From: Propionibacteriaceae bacterium
GTDB taxonomy: Bacteria > Actinomycetota > Actinomycetes > Propionibacteriales > Propionibacteriaceae
Length of the DNA: 13,951 nt
NCBI GenBank assembly: GCA_021323255.1
Contig: JAJTCL010000027.1
Coordinates: forward strand, 1-13,951
Direction of reading: 5' to 3'
Positions 7,598 to 13,451 of the stretch are shown piece after piece. The translations under genes and the position numbers were made by a program. Position 1 is the first letter of the stretch; each line of letters begins with the position of its first letter. The notes under the pieces are model-generated. The model worked only from the letters and a program-made list of their open reading frames with translations. It was not told the origin of the DNA and made no database searches.

Positions 7598-7942
7598 TCA
7601 GCCAACGTGAAGGTTCTGCAGCGGGTAGCCGTTCTTCGCACAACCCTCGATGACCAACTTCTGCACCTCGTCCGGGGCGTTCCTGGGATCGTCCGAGTCG
7701 AACAGGGTGATGACCGCTTCCACCCATCGCTGGGGCTCTGGGTCCAGCCTGCCGGACTCGCTGACCTTCTTCAGTCCGGCCACCGTCACCTTGCTGACCG
7801 CCGAGCTACCGCCGGCCGCCGCGTCCACGGCGGGACAGCCGACCTTGTAGACGTCCGAAGTGCTGAGATTTGTTTCGGCACATGAGGAGAAACCCAGCAG
7901 CACGGCAACGGCGAGGACAGGGGCAGCAACGACACTGTGCAT
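7598..7942 (-). CDS. Small secreted lipoprotein of unknown function
   Basis: The 114-residue product has a hydrophobic leader (VVAAPVLAVAVLLG) and a lipobox, FSSC, so Cys21 would be lipidated and the remaining 93 residues displayed outside the membrane. Two further cysteines, Cys36 and Cys101, could pair, in the style of small DUF732-like or haemophore-like mycobacterial proteins, but I do not recognise the family. The ATG at 7942 is supported by TACCCT ending 6 bases upstream (7954-7949), a leaderless layout, and by absence of a Shine-Dalgarno sequence. It converges on the DUF2207 gene with 13 bp between stops. Confidence 0.75.
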   Translation of the reverse strand: MHSVVAAPVLAVAVLLGFSSCAETNLSTSDVYKVGCPAVDAAAGGSSAVSKVTVAGLKKVSESGRLDPEPQRWVEAVITLFDSDDPRNAPDEVQKLVIEGCAKNGYPLQNLHVG

Positions 7943-7948
7943 ACACCG

Positions 7949-7954
7949 AGGGTA
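7949..7954 (-). promoter_or_regulatory. TACCCT -10 element, probably leaderless lipoprotein mRNA
   Basis: On the minus strand TACCCT is followed by 6 bases and then the ATG at 7942. An imperfect inverted repeat (ACAC at 7965-7968, TGT at 7977-7979) lies just upstream and could be an operator, but it is too weak to call. No -35 is evident. Confidence 0.4.
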
Positions 7955-8006
7955 TGTGAGCCTGACACTCCGCGGGTGTACTCCAATCTCGAAGCGCTGT
8001 TCCCCA

Positions 8007-8216
8007 CTAGAGGTGTCGTTCGCCTCGCTCGTAGTCGTCGATTGCCTGCCGCATTCGCCGTACCGCCGCCTGGATCTCAGCCTCCATTTGTTGCTCGGGA
8101 GTCAGGTACCGCCGCACCACCGGCTGCCAATCGCTGAACCAGCAGTAGAGCGCCCAGCTCGTGACGCCGATTGCAAACAAAATCATGACGATCGTCGTTA
8201 CGGTCGTGGGCTCCAT
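8007..8216 (-). CDS. Small single-helix membrane protein
   Basis: This 69-residue product has one strongly hydrophobic helix (about 6-27, VTTIVMILFAIGVTSWALYC) and a charged, helical C-terminal half ending in EAEIQAAVRRMRQAIDDYE, which looks like a short amphipathic or coiled-coil segment. I do not recognise a family. It is supported as real by AAGGA 7 bases upstream of the ATG (8228-8224), by a 26-bp gap after glyA in the same direction, and by the coherent one-helix design. It is probably the last gene of the marR-cysS-rlmB-glyA operon. The 64 bases between it and the lipoprotein start carry no clear terminator. Confidence 0.65.
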   Translation of the reverse strand: MEPTTVTTIVMILFAIGVTSWALYCWFSDWQPVVRRYLTPEQQMEAEIQAAVRRMRQAIDDYERGERHL

Positions 8217-8242
8217 GCCTGAGTCCTTCGAGCGGGAAGTGT

Positions 8243-9739
8243 CTATAGGGTAAGCCCCGGGTAGAGCGGGTTGGCGTCCAGCAATTCAGCTGATGTGGCT
8301 TTGGTTGATTCCGCCACGCCCTCAGCAAGCACATACTTAGCCTTGCCAGGCTGCCCGCTGGACGCAATTACCGGAGTGGTGTTCTTCAGCACATTTACCA
8401 TCAGCTCGGCGACCTTGTCGAACTCGTCAGCACCGAATCCGCGCGTCGTAAGTGCCGGGGTGCCGATCCGCACGCCTGAGGTGTACCAGGCGCCGTTGGG
8501 GTCGGACGGTATTGCGTTCCGGTTGGTGACGATCCCCGCGTCGAGTAATGCGGCCTCGGCCTGTCGACCGGTCAACCCAAAGGTTGACACATCGATCAGT
8601 ACCAGGTGGTTGTCGGTGCCGCCGGTGACGAGTTTGGCGCCGCGCCGCAACAGTCCATCGGCCAAGGTCTTGGCGTTGTCAGCGACCGCTTGGGCATATA
8701 CCCGGAACTCCTCGGTCCGTGCTTCAGCAAGGGCCACAGCCTTTGCCGCTATCACATGGCCGAGCGGCCCGCCGAGGACCAGCGGGCAGCCGCGGTCGAC
8801 TGAGTCCGCATACTCCTTGGTCGCCAGCACGAGACCTCCGCGTGGCCCGCGCAGCGACTTGTGGGTCGTCGTTGTCACCAGATGTGCATGCGGAATCGGA
8901 TCCTCATCGCCGGTAAAGACCTTGCCGGCCACCAGGCCTGCGAAGTGCGCCATGTCGACCATGAAGGTTGCGCTGACCTCGTCGGCGATCTCGCGCATCG
9001 TGGCGAAGTTGATCCGACGCGGATAGGCGGAATACCCCGCGATCAGGATCAATGGCCTGAACTCCCGCGCCGCCGCTCGTACCGCGTCATAGTCGAGCAT
9101 CTGGGTCTCGGGATCAGTGCCGTAGGAGCGTTGGTGGAACATCTTGCCGGAGATGTTGGGTCGGAAGCCGTGAGTGAGGTGGCCGCCAGCATCCAGCGAC
9201 ATGCCGAGCGCTCGCTGGTTGCCGAACTTGTGCCGCAGCTCCTCCCATTGCTCTTCGCTCAGGTCATTGACAGTTTTCACGTCCTGCGCGGCCAACTCCG
9301 GAAGCTCGATCCTGTTGGCCAAGATCGCCCAGAAGGCAACCAAGTTGGCGTCGATGCCTGAGTGCGGCTGGGCGTAGGCGTATTCGGCGCCGAAAAGCTC
9401 CCGCGCGTGCTCAGCAGCGACCGACTCGACCGTGTCGATGTTCTGGCAGCCGGCGTAGAAGCGGTGCCCGATAGTGCCTTCGGCGTATTTGTCCGATAGC
9501 CAGCTGCCCATCGTCAGCAGAACTGCGGGTGAGGCGTAGTTCTCCGACGCGATGAGTTTCAGTGAGCCGCGCTGGTCGGTCAGCTCCGATCGGATGGCGC
9601 CCGCAATCCGTGGCTCGGCAGCCTCGACGAGGGAGAGTACGGCGCGATAGGCCTGGGAGGCGGTGCCCGAAAAATCGGAGCTCGAGCTCTCGGTCCCCTC
9701 AGCTTCAGTTTGGGTGGCGGGGGAGAGGATGTCGGTCAC
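8243..9739 (-). CDS. glyA: Serine hydroxymethyltransferase, long (chlamydial/actinobacterial) form
   Basis: This PLP enzyme interconverts serine and glycine while loading tetrahydrofolate with a one-carbon unit, in the cytoplasm. The PLP lysine is Lys294 in TTTTHKSLRGPRGG. Other hallmarks are KLIASENYAS (61-70), HRFYAGCQN (92-100), the PHSGIDAN and GGHLTHG blocks, and VRIGTPALTTRG. At 498 residues it is about 80 longer than the E. coli enzyme. The excess comes from an N-terminal extension rich in Ser and Glu and an insert of roughly 30 residues at about 143-178 (RIELPEL to RHKFGNQ). The same insert, plus CPLVLGGPLGHVIAAKA, is in chlamydial GlyA as I recall it. The start is GTG, with AGGAG 5 bases upstream. 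It follows rlmB by 36 bp and is probably cotranscribed with it. A second, short glyA may exist elsewhere. Confidence 0.95.
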   Translation of the reverse strand: MTDILSPATQTEAEGTESSSSDFSGTASQAYRAVLSLVEAAEPRIAGAIRSELTDQRGSLKLIASENYASPAVLLTMGSWLSDKYAEGTIGHRFYAGCQNIDTVESVAAEHARELFGAEYAYAQPHSGIDANLVAFWAILANRIELPELAAQDVKTVNDLSEEQWEELRHKFGNQRALGMSLDAGGHLTHGFRPNISGKMFHQRSYGTDPETQMLDYDAVRAAAREFRPLILIAGYSAYPRRINFATMREIADEVSATFMVDMAHFAGLVAGKVFTGDEDPIPHAHLVTTTTHKSLRGPRGGLVLATKEYADSVDRGCPLVLGGPLGHVIAAKAVALAEARTEEFRVYAQAVADNAKTLADGLLRRGAKLVTGGTDNHLVLIDVSTFGLTGRQAEAALLDAGIVTNRNAIPSDPNGAWYTSGVRIGTPALTTRGFGADEFDKVAELMVNVLKNTTPVIASSGQPGKAKYVLAEGVAESTKATSAELLDANPLYPGLTL

Positions 9740-9759
9740 GAGCGCTCCTGAGGTGAAAG

Positions 9760-9774
9760 CCGGGCGCCGCCCAG
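9760..9774 (-). other. GC-rich hairpin in the rlmB-glyA gap
   Basis: On the minus strand CTGGGC-GGC-GCCCGG can form a 6-bp stem (one G-T pair) with a 3-base loop. It fills nearly half of the 36-base gap, starting just past the rlmB stop and ending about 9 bases before the glyA Shine-Dalgarno sequence. No T-run follows, so a complete terminator is unlikely; an mRNA processing, stability or partial attenuation role is possible. Confidence 0.35.
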
Positions 9775-9775
9775 A

Positions 9776-10741
9776 CTAGTGCAGCCCTCCGACGCGATGG
9801 CGTGATATTTCATAGAGTGCGATTCCAGCGGCCACCCCGGCGTTGAGAGATTCGACGCTGGTGCTGATCGGGATCGCGGCGAGAGTGTCGCAGGCCTCAC
9901 GCACCAGCCGGGACAGGCCAGCTCCCTCGCTGCCGATTATCAGTACGACGGGTCCGGAGATTGCGGGCACGTCGGAGATGCTGAGAACGGCCCGGCCGTC
10001 CAGCCCAATCAGGCTCAGCCCCGCGTTGGCGTACCCGCGCAAACTGCGGTTGAGATTGGTGGCCCGTGCGATCGGGATGTGAGCGGCCGCCCCCGCCGAC
10101 GTCTTCCAGGCAGCTGCGGTCATGCCGGCCGCCCGGCGCTCCGGAACAAGCACGCCGTGAGCGCCGAAAGCCGTGGCCGACCTGACGATCGCCCCGAGAT
10201 TTCGCGGGTCGGTGATTGAGTCCAGCGCCACGATGAGGGGCTCCTGATCCGAATCCAGGGCAGCCGCCAGCAGGTCGTCTGGATGCGCGTAATCGAAGGC
10301 CGGCAGCTGCAACGCGACACCCTGATGGACGGCTCCGCCGGTCAGCCGATCAAGCTCGACACGGGGGACTTCGAGCAATGCTGTGCCGCGGCCCGTTGCG
10401 ATCTTGAGGATTTCGCGGAGCCGATCGTCGCGCTCTGCTCCCTCTGCAAGGTAGGCGGCTCGAATGGGCATCTCGACCGCCATCGCCTCCAGCACGGCGT
10501 TACGGCCCACCACCCACTCCGGGCCCGACCCAGGGCGTCCGGTCTTGGGAGCTGATGGTCGGGAGCGTCCACCGGGAGCCGGTGTCTTCTTCGCACGGTA
10601 AGCGACGTGATAAGGCCGATCCTCGGCCTTTGGGGTCGGACCCTTCCCCTCCAGTCCCCGCCGTACCCGACCGCCAGATCCTGCGGTGTTGCCTCTGCCC
10701 TTACGGCGTACCGCGCCCTTGCGTTGGCTATTGCCCGGCAT
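9776..10741 (-). CDS. rlmB: 23S rRNA (guanosine-2'-O)-methyltransferase, RlmB/TrmH (SPOUT) family
   Basis: This enzyme adds a 2'-O-methyl group to a guanosine in the peptidyl-transferase region of 23S rRNA, using S-adenosylmethionine through a knotted SPOUT fold. The protein has 321 residues: a basic, low-complexity tail (about 1-72), a substrate-binding domain beginning VVGRNAVLEAM (77-87), and the SpoU catalytic domain. The three SPOUT motifs are visible: DPRNLGAIVRSATAFG (178-193), IIGSEGAGL (268-276) and ISTSVESLNAGVAAGIALYE (292-311). The ATG at 10741 gives the N-terminus MPGNSQRKGAVR, which matches the actinobacterial norm; it overlaps the end of cysS by 14 bases and has GGAGAG 7 bases upstream. 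A longer reading from 10786 would overlap cysS by 59 bases and is not favoured. The cysS-rlmB pairing is typical of actinobacteria. Confidence 0.93.
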   Translation of the reverse strand: MPGNSQRKGAVRRKGRGNTAGSGGRVRRGLEGKGPTPKAEDRPYHVAYRAKKTPAPGGRSRPSAPKTGRPGSGPEWVVGRNAVLEAMAVEMPIRAAYLAEGAERDDRLREILKIATGRGTALLEVPRVELDRLTGGAVHQGVALQLPAFDYAHPDDLLAAALDSDQEPLIVALDSITDPRNLGAIVRSATAFGAHGVLVPERRAAGMTAAAWKTSAGAAAHIPIARATNLNRSLRGYANAGLSLIGLDGRAVLSISDVPAISGPVVLIIGSEGAGLSRLVREACDTLAAIPISTSVESLNAGVAAGIALYEISRHRVGGLH

Positions 10742-12170
10742 GGCGGACTCTCCAGCGCGGACCTTGGGGGGTATCGGAGACATCAACCCCGAGCGCGGTC
10801 AGGGAGTCACGAATGGCATCCGCGGCGGCGAAGTCCTTGCGTTCCCGAGCTGCCTCGCGATGCTTCAACAGCTCGGTGACCAAGCCATCCACGACCGCGG
10901 CCAGCTGTTGATCATCGCCACTGACCCAGCTAGCACTGGTGGCATCCAGTCCCAAGATCGCCAGCATGCCCATCACTTCAGCCAACCGGCTCGCAACAAG
11001 ATCGGTCTCACCCACGTCCAGCGCCGAATTGCCTTCCCGTACGGCATTGTGCAGCACCGCGACCGCCGCGGGGGTGCCAAGATCATCATTCATAGCGACC
11101 ACGAACTCTGGCGGAACTCGTTGTGCCGTCAGGCCTACGACATCGGCAGCGCGGCGTACGAAATTGTCGATCCGTTCAAGCGCTGCTGTCGATTCTGCAA
11201 TCGCCGCGTCGGAATACTCGATGGTGGAGCGGTAATGCGGCTGGATCAGATACAGCCGGACGGCCCGCGCTGGGAACCTCTTGATCACCTCTGAGACGAG
11301 TGCGCTGTTGTCGAGCGACTTGCTCATCTTCTCGCCCGCAGTGGTCAACAGCGCGTTGTGCATCCAATACCGCGCGAAGCGCTGACCGGCCGCCCTGGAC
11401 TGCGCTAGCTCGTTCTCGTGATGGGGAAACCGAAGATCGAGTCCCCCGCCATGGATATCGAACTCGTCACCGAGATATTTGCCGGCCATGGCCGAGCACT
11501 CCAGGTGCCATCCCGGACGTCCTTTGCCCCACGGCGTCGGCCAACTGGCCGTCTCCGGCTCGTCGTCCTTGTGGCCTTTCCAGAGTGCGAAGTCGCGCGG
11601 GTCTTTCTTTCCGCGGGGATCTGAGTCGGCGGCCGGCTCCATGTCATCAATGTTTTGATGAGACAAGGAACCGTACGCGGGCCATGACTTCACATCGAAG
11701 TACACGTCGCCAGATCCGTCCGATGACGGATAGGCATGATCACCGTCGATCAGGACCTTGATCATTTCGATCATTTCGGGAATGTGTCCAGTGGCCCGCG
11801 GTTCGTACGTCGGCGGCAGGCAGCCGAGTGCGGCGTAGGCATTGTGCAGTTCGCGCTCGAAGCGGTAGGCGTGCGCGAACCACGGCGTGCCGGCTTCTGC
11901 GGACTTGATCAAGATCTTGTCGTCGATGTCGGTGATGTTGGCGATCACGGTGACGAGGTAGCCGGACCAGGTCAGCCAGCGCCGGAGTACGTCGAAGACG
12001 ACTTCCTTACGAATGTGTCCCAGATGCGGTGCCGCCTGGACTGTGAGTCCGCAGTGGTAGATCGACACCCGACCGGGAATCACCGGCTCGAATGGGCGTA
12101 CCGAGCGCGTGGCGGTGTCGTAGAGCCGGAATGCGCTTGCTGCTGCGTCCGGTTCGGTTTGTTGGGTCAC
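10728..12170 (-). CDS. cysS: Cysteinyl-tRNA synthetase
   Basis: CysRS charges tRNA-Cys in the cytoplasm. At 480 residues it is normal length. The class I signatures are HLGH (49-52) and KMSKS (281-285). The zinc ligands that recognise the cysteine thiol are Cys40, Cys225, His250 and Glu254, corresponding to Cys28, Cys209, His234 and Glu238 of E. coli. The first zinc loop reads CGLTVQ instead of the common CGPTVY; Gln at the last position also occurs in M. tuberculosis CysS1. DEFDIHGGGLDLRFPHHENE is intact. The C-terminal DALR-type helices and anticodon region are complete. The GTG start at 12170 overlaps the stop of the upstream MarR gene as GTGA, so translation is likely coupled. MshC, the mycothiol ligase paralogue, is excluded by the presence of the full C-terminal domain. 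Confidence 0.97.
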   Translation of the reverse strand: MTQQTEPDAAASAFRLYDTATRSVRPFEPVIPGRVSIYHCGLTVQAAPHLGHIRKEVVFDVLRRWLTWSGYLVTVIANITDIDDKILIKSAEAGTPWFAHAYRFERELHNAYAALGCLPPTYEPRATGHIPEMIEMIKVLIDGDHAYPSSDGSGDVYFDVKSWPAYGSLSHQNIDDMEPAADSDPRGKKDPRDFALWKGHKDDEPETASWPTPWGKGRPGWHLECSAMAGKYLGDEFDIHGGGLDLRFPHHENELAQSRAAGQRFARYWMHNALLTTAGEKMSKSLDNSALVSEVIKRFPARAVRLYLIQPHYRSTIEYSDAAIAESTAALERIDNFVRRAADVVGLTAQRVPPEFVVAMNDDLGTPAAVAVLHNAVREGNSALDVGETDLVASRLAEVMGMLAILGLDATSASWVSGDDQQLAAVVDGLVTELLKHREAARERKDFAAADAIRDSLTALGVDVSDTPQGPRWRVRHAGQ

Positions 12171-12610
12171 GAGTGTCGAGTCTCCATCTCCACCGCCATC
12201 AGGCGTTGCATCGCCTCCACGCCTTCGCGCAGCGCCTTGAGGTCACGTCGAGACATGGTGGCCAGATAAGGCTCGAGGCTGGTGCCGATCGAATCGCGCA
12301 TCAAGGACAGCTGCTGATTGCCTTTCTTGGTCAGCTTGATCATCCACGCCCGGGCGTCGCGTGGGTCCGCGGCGCGATCGACCAGATGCGCGGCCTCGAG
12401 GCGCTTGACATGGTTGGTGATGGTGGGCTGGGAGCAGTTCTCGGCGACCGCGAGCTCGCTGATCCTGGTAGGCCCGTCGTCCTGTAGGCGTGCCAGCAGG
12501 CGGGCCGCGGCGAGGCTGATGCCGAAGCCATTCTCTCTGGGAATCCATCGCACCACGCGTGCGGCGGTGGTGATGAGGTCCTCACCGAGCGCGTGCAAGT
12601 CGTCGTCCAT
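12167..12610 (-). CDS. MarR-family transcriptional regulator
   Basis: This is a 147-residue winged-helix repressor or activator of the MarR family, acting as a dimer. Helices at about 4-45 form the dimer/ligand part, RISELAVAENCSQPTITNHVKRLEAAHLV (49-77) is the helix-turn-helix, followed by a wing in RAADPRDARAWMIKLTKKG and a C-terminal helical dimerisation segment. One cysteine, Cys59, lies at the start of the recognition helix; the N-terminal redox cysteine of OhrR is absent. It is the first gene of the apparent cysS-rlmB-glyA operon, overlapping cysS by 4 bases, an uncommon partnership. The ATG at 12610 has no Shine-Dalgarno sequence but TATCCT ends 6 bases before it, so a leaderless mRNA is likely. 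Ligand and targets are unknown. Confidence 0.92.
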   Translation of the reverse strand: MDDDLHALGEDLITTAARVVRWIPRENGFGISLAAARLLARLQDDGPTRISELAVAENCSQPTITNHVKRLEAAHLVDRAADPRDARAWMIKLTKKGNQQLSLMRDSIGTSLEPYLATMSRRDLKALREGVEAMQRLMAVEMETRHS

Positions 12611-12616
12611 TCGGGC

Positions 12617-12650
12617 AGGATATTCGGTGCGGTTGGTTGAGCGAGCGCTC
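12617..12650 (-). promoter_or_regulatory. marR-cysS operon promoter: TATCCT -10 plus palindrome at the -35 position
   Basis: TATCCT at 12622-12617 is followed by 6 bases and the marR ATG at 12610, a leaderless layout. A perfect 8-bp palindrome, GAGCGCTC (12643-12650), falls over the expected -35 position, where a standard TTGACA is lacking. It is a reasonable candidate for a MarR autoregulatory site, but the palindrome is short and GC-rich. Confidence 0.45.
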
Positions 12651-12686
12651 CCTCGTAATCGCGAGCGTCGGCATTGCGCAAGCGAT

Positions 12687-12726
12687 CACCAGAAGACACT
12701 GTCATCCACCAGAAAACACTGTCATC
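12687..12726. repeat. Tandem 20-bp direct repeat between tetR and marR
   Basis: Two adjacent 20-base units, CACCAGAAGACACTGTCATC (12687-12706) and CACCAGAAAACACTGTCATC (12707-12726), differ at one base. The first holds a 9-bp palindrome GACACTGTC; the second keeps ACACTGT. The last 5 bases of the second unit lie in the 3' end of tetR, so the tetR stop codon falls in the repeat. The unit length of 20 fits two turns of the helix, which would place bound proteins on the same face. Confidence 0.85.
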
Positions 12727-13306
12727 GACGGATTGCGGCGACCACGAGCCCGGCCAGCTCCGAATAAGCCTCGGCGTCGCTGAGCCCGGTGGTTGTTGCG
12801 ATCTCGCCGCTGGTAATGCGGCGCATGGTGGCAGTCACCACCTCAGCCACGAACGCAGCGTGGACGCGCCGGAATGCGCCGGCCTGGGTGCCTTCGTCGA
12901 TCAGCTCACGTACCCGCTGCGCCGCGGCCAGCGTGTTCTGCTCATAGATCTCCGCGGCCGGCCGGAAGTGTGCGATGTCGTCCCGGAAAGCCCGACTGGC
13001 GGGGCGCAGTGCTTCGGCAACTGCCTCGAGATAACGGGTGACGCGCTTGGCGGGAGCCCGGGTGCGCGCGATCGCCGCCTCAACCTGCTCGGTCGCCTGC
13101 TTGAAGAAGTGCCGCACAGCAAGCACGGCAAGCTGTTCCTTGCTCGAAGCGAGGGCATAGAGAGTGCGCTTCGAGCAGTTCAGCTGAGCTGCGAACTGAT
13201 CCATGGTGAGGCGGCTGAATCCCTGCTCCAGAACGAGATCGACGAGCGCGTCTTGTAGATGCGCTTGCCGATGGGTCAGTCTGCGCTCCAGCAAAGCGAC
13301 TACCAT
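12722..13306 (-). CDS. TetR/AcrR-family transcriptional regulator
   Basis: This is a one-component repressor of 194 residues, the usual length. The N-terminal DNA-binding domain (about 12-60) has the TetR pattern: ALVDLVLEQGFSRLTMDQFAAQL with the helix-turn-helix CSKRTLYALASSKEQL at about 44-59. The remaining helical part binds a ligand that cannot be read from sequence. The gene is divergent from an acyl-CoA dehydrogenase, and TetR proteins in that setting usually respond to acyl-CoA or related lipids. No Shine-Dalgarno sequence precedes the ATG at 13306; a TACGCT hexamer ends 9 bases upstream within the repeat array at 13310-13335, so the gene probably represses itself. It ends inside a tandem 20-bp repeat. 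Confidence 0.93.
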   Translation of the reverse strand: MVVALLERRLTHRQAHLQDALVDLVLEQGFSRLTMDQFAAQLNCSKRTLYALASSKEQLAVLAVRHFFKQATEQVEAAIARTRAPAKRVTRYLEAVAEALRPASRAFRDDIAHFRPAAEIYEQNTLAAAQRVRELIDEGTQAGAFRRVHAAFVAEVVTATMRRITSGEIATTTGLSDAEAYSELAGLVVAAIRR

Positions 13307-13309
13307 AAG

Positions 13310-13335
13310 GGTACTAGCGTACTATTTGTAGTACC
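13310..13335. promoter_or_regulatory. TetR operator candidate: nested inverted and direct repeats with divergent promoters
   Basis: Three GTACTA/TAGTAC half-sites lie in 26 bases. GTACTA (13319-13324) and TAGTAC (13329-13334) form a perfect inverted repeat around TTTG. An outer pair, GGTACTA (13310-13316) and TAGTACC (13329-13335), is also perfect. GTACTA is repeated directly at 13311 and 13319. A plus-strand TACTAT (13320-13325) and a minus-strand TACGCT (13321-13316) lie within the array and could be -10 elements toward the acyl-CoA dehydrogenase and tetR. A repressor bound here would block both. Protein assignment is inferred from position. Confidence 0.7.
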
Positions 13336-13451
13336 GAATTGTGGAAGCGTATCACCCGCATGCTGCGAGCGTCGGCTGATCGCGCGGCCGACGACGTCGG
13401 ATGCCAGCGCGCAATGCGCGAGTAGCAAGGCCAGAACAGAGGAGCATTGAG

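Noticed and set aside
10686..11294. Open frame on the plus strand across the rlmB/cysS junction
   Set aside because: It is opposite two solid genes; no ribosome site and no recognisable motif.
12687..12726. Tandem repeats as a CRISPR remnant
   Set aside because: The two units abut with no spacer and no cas genes are nearby.
12674..13258. Open frame of 194 codons on the plus strand across the tetR gene
   Set aside because: It is the mirror of the TetR coding sequence, with low-complexity-like content and no family match.
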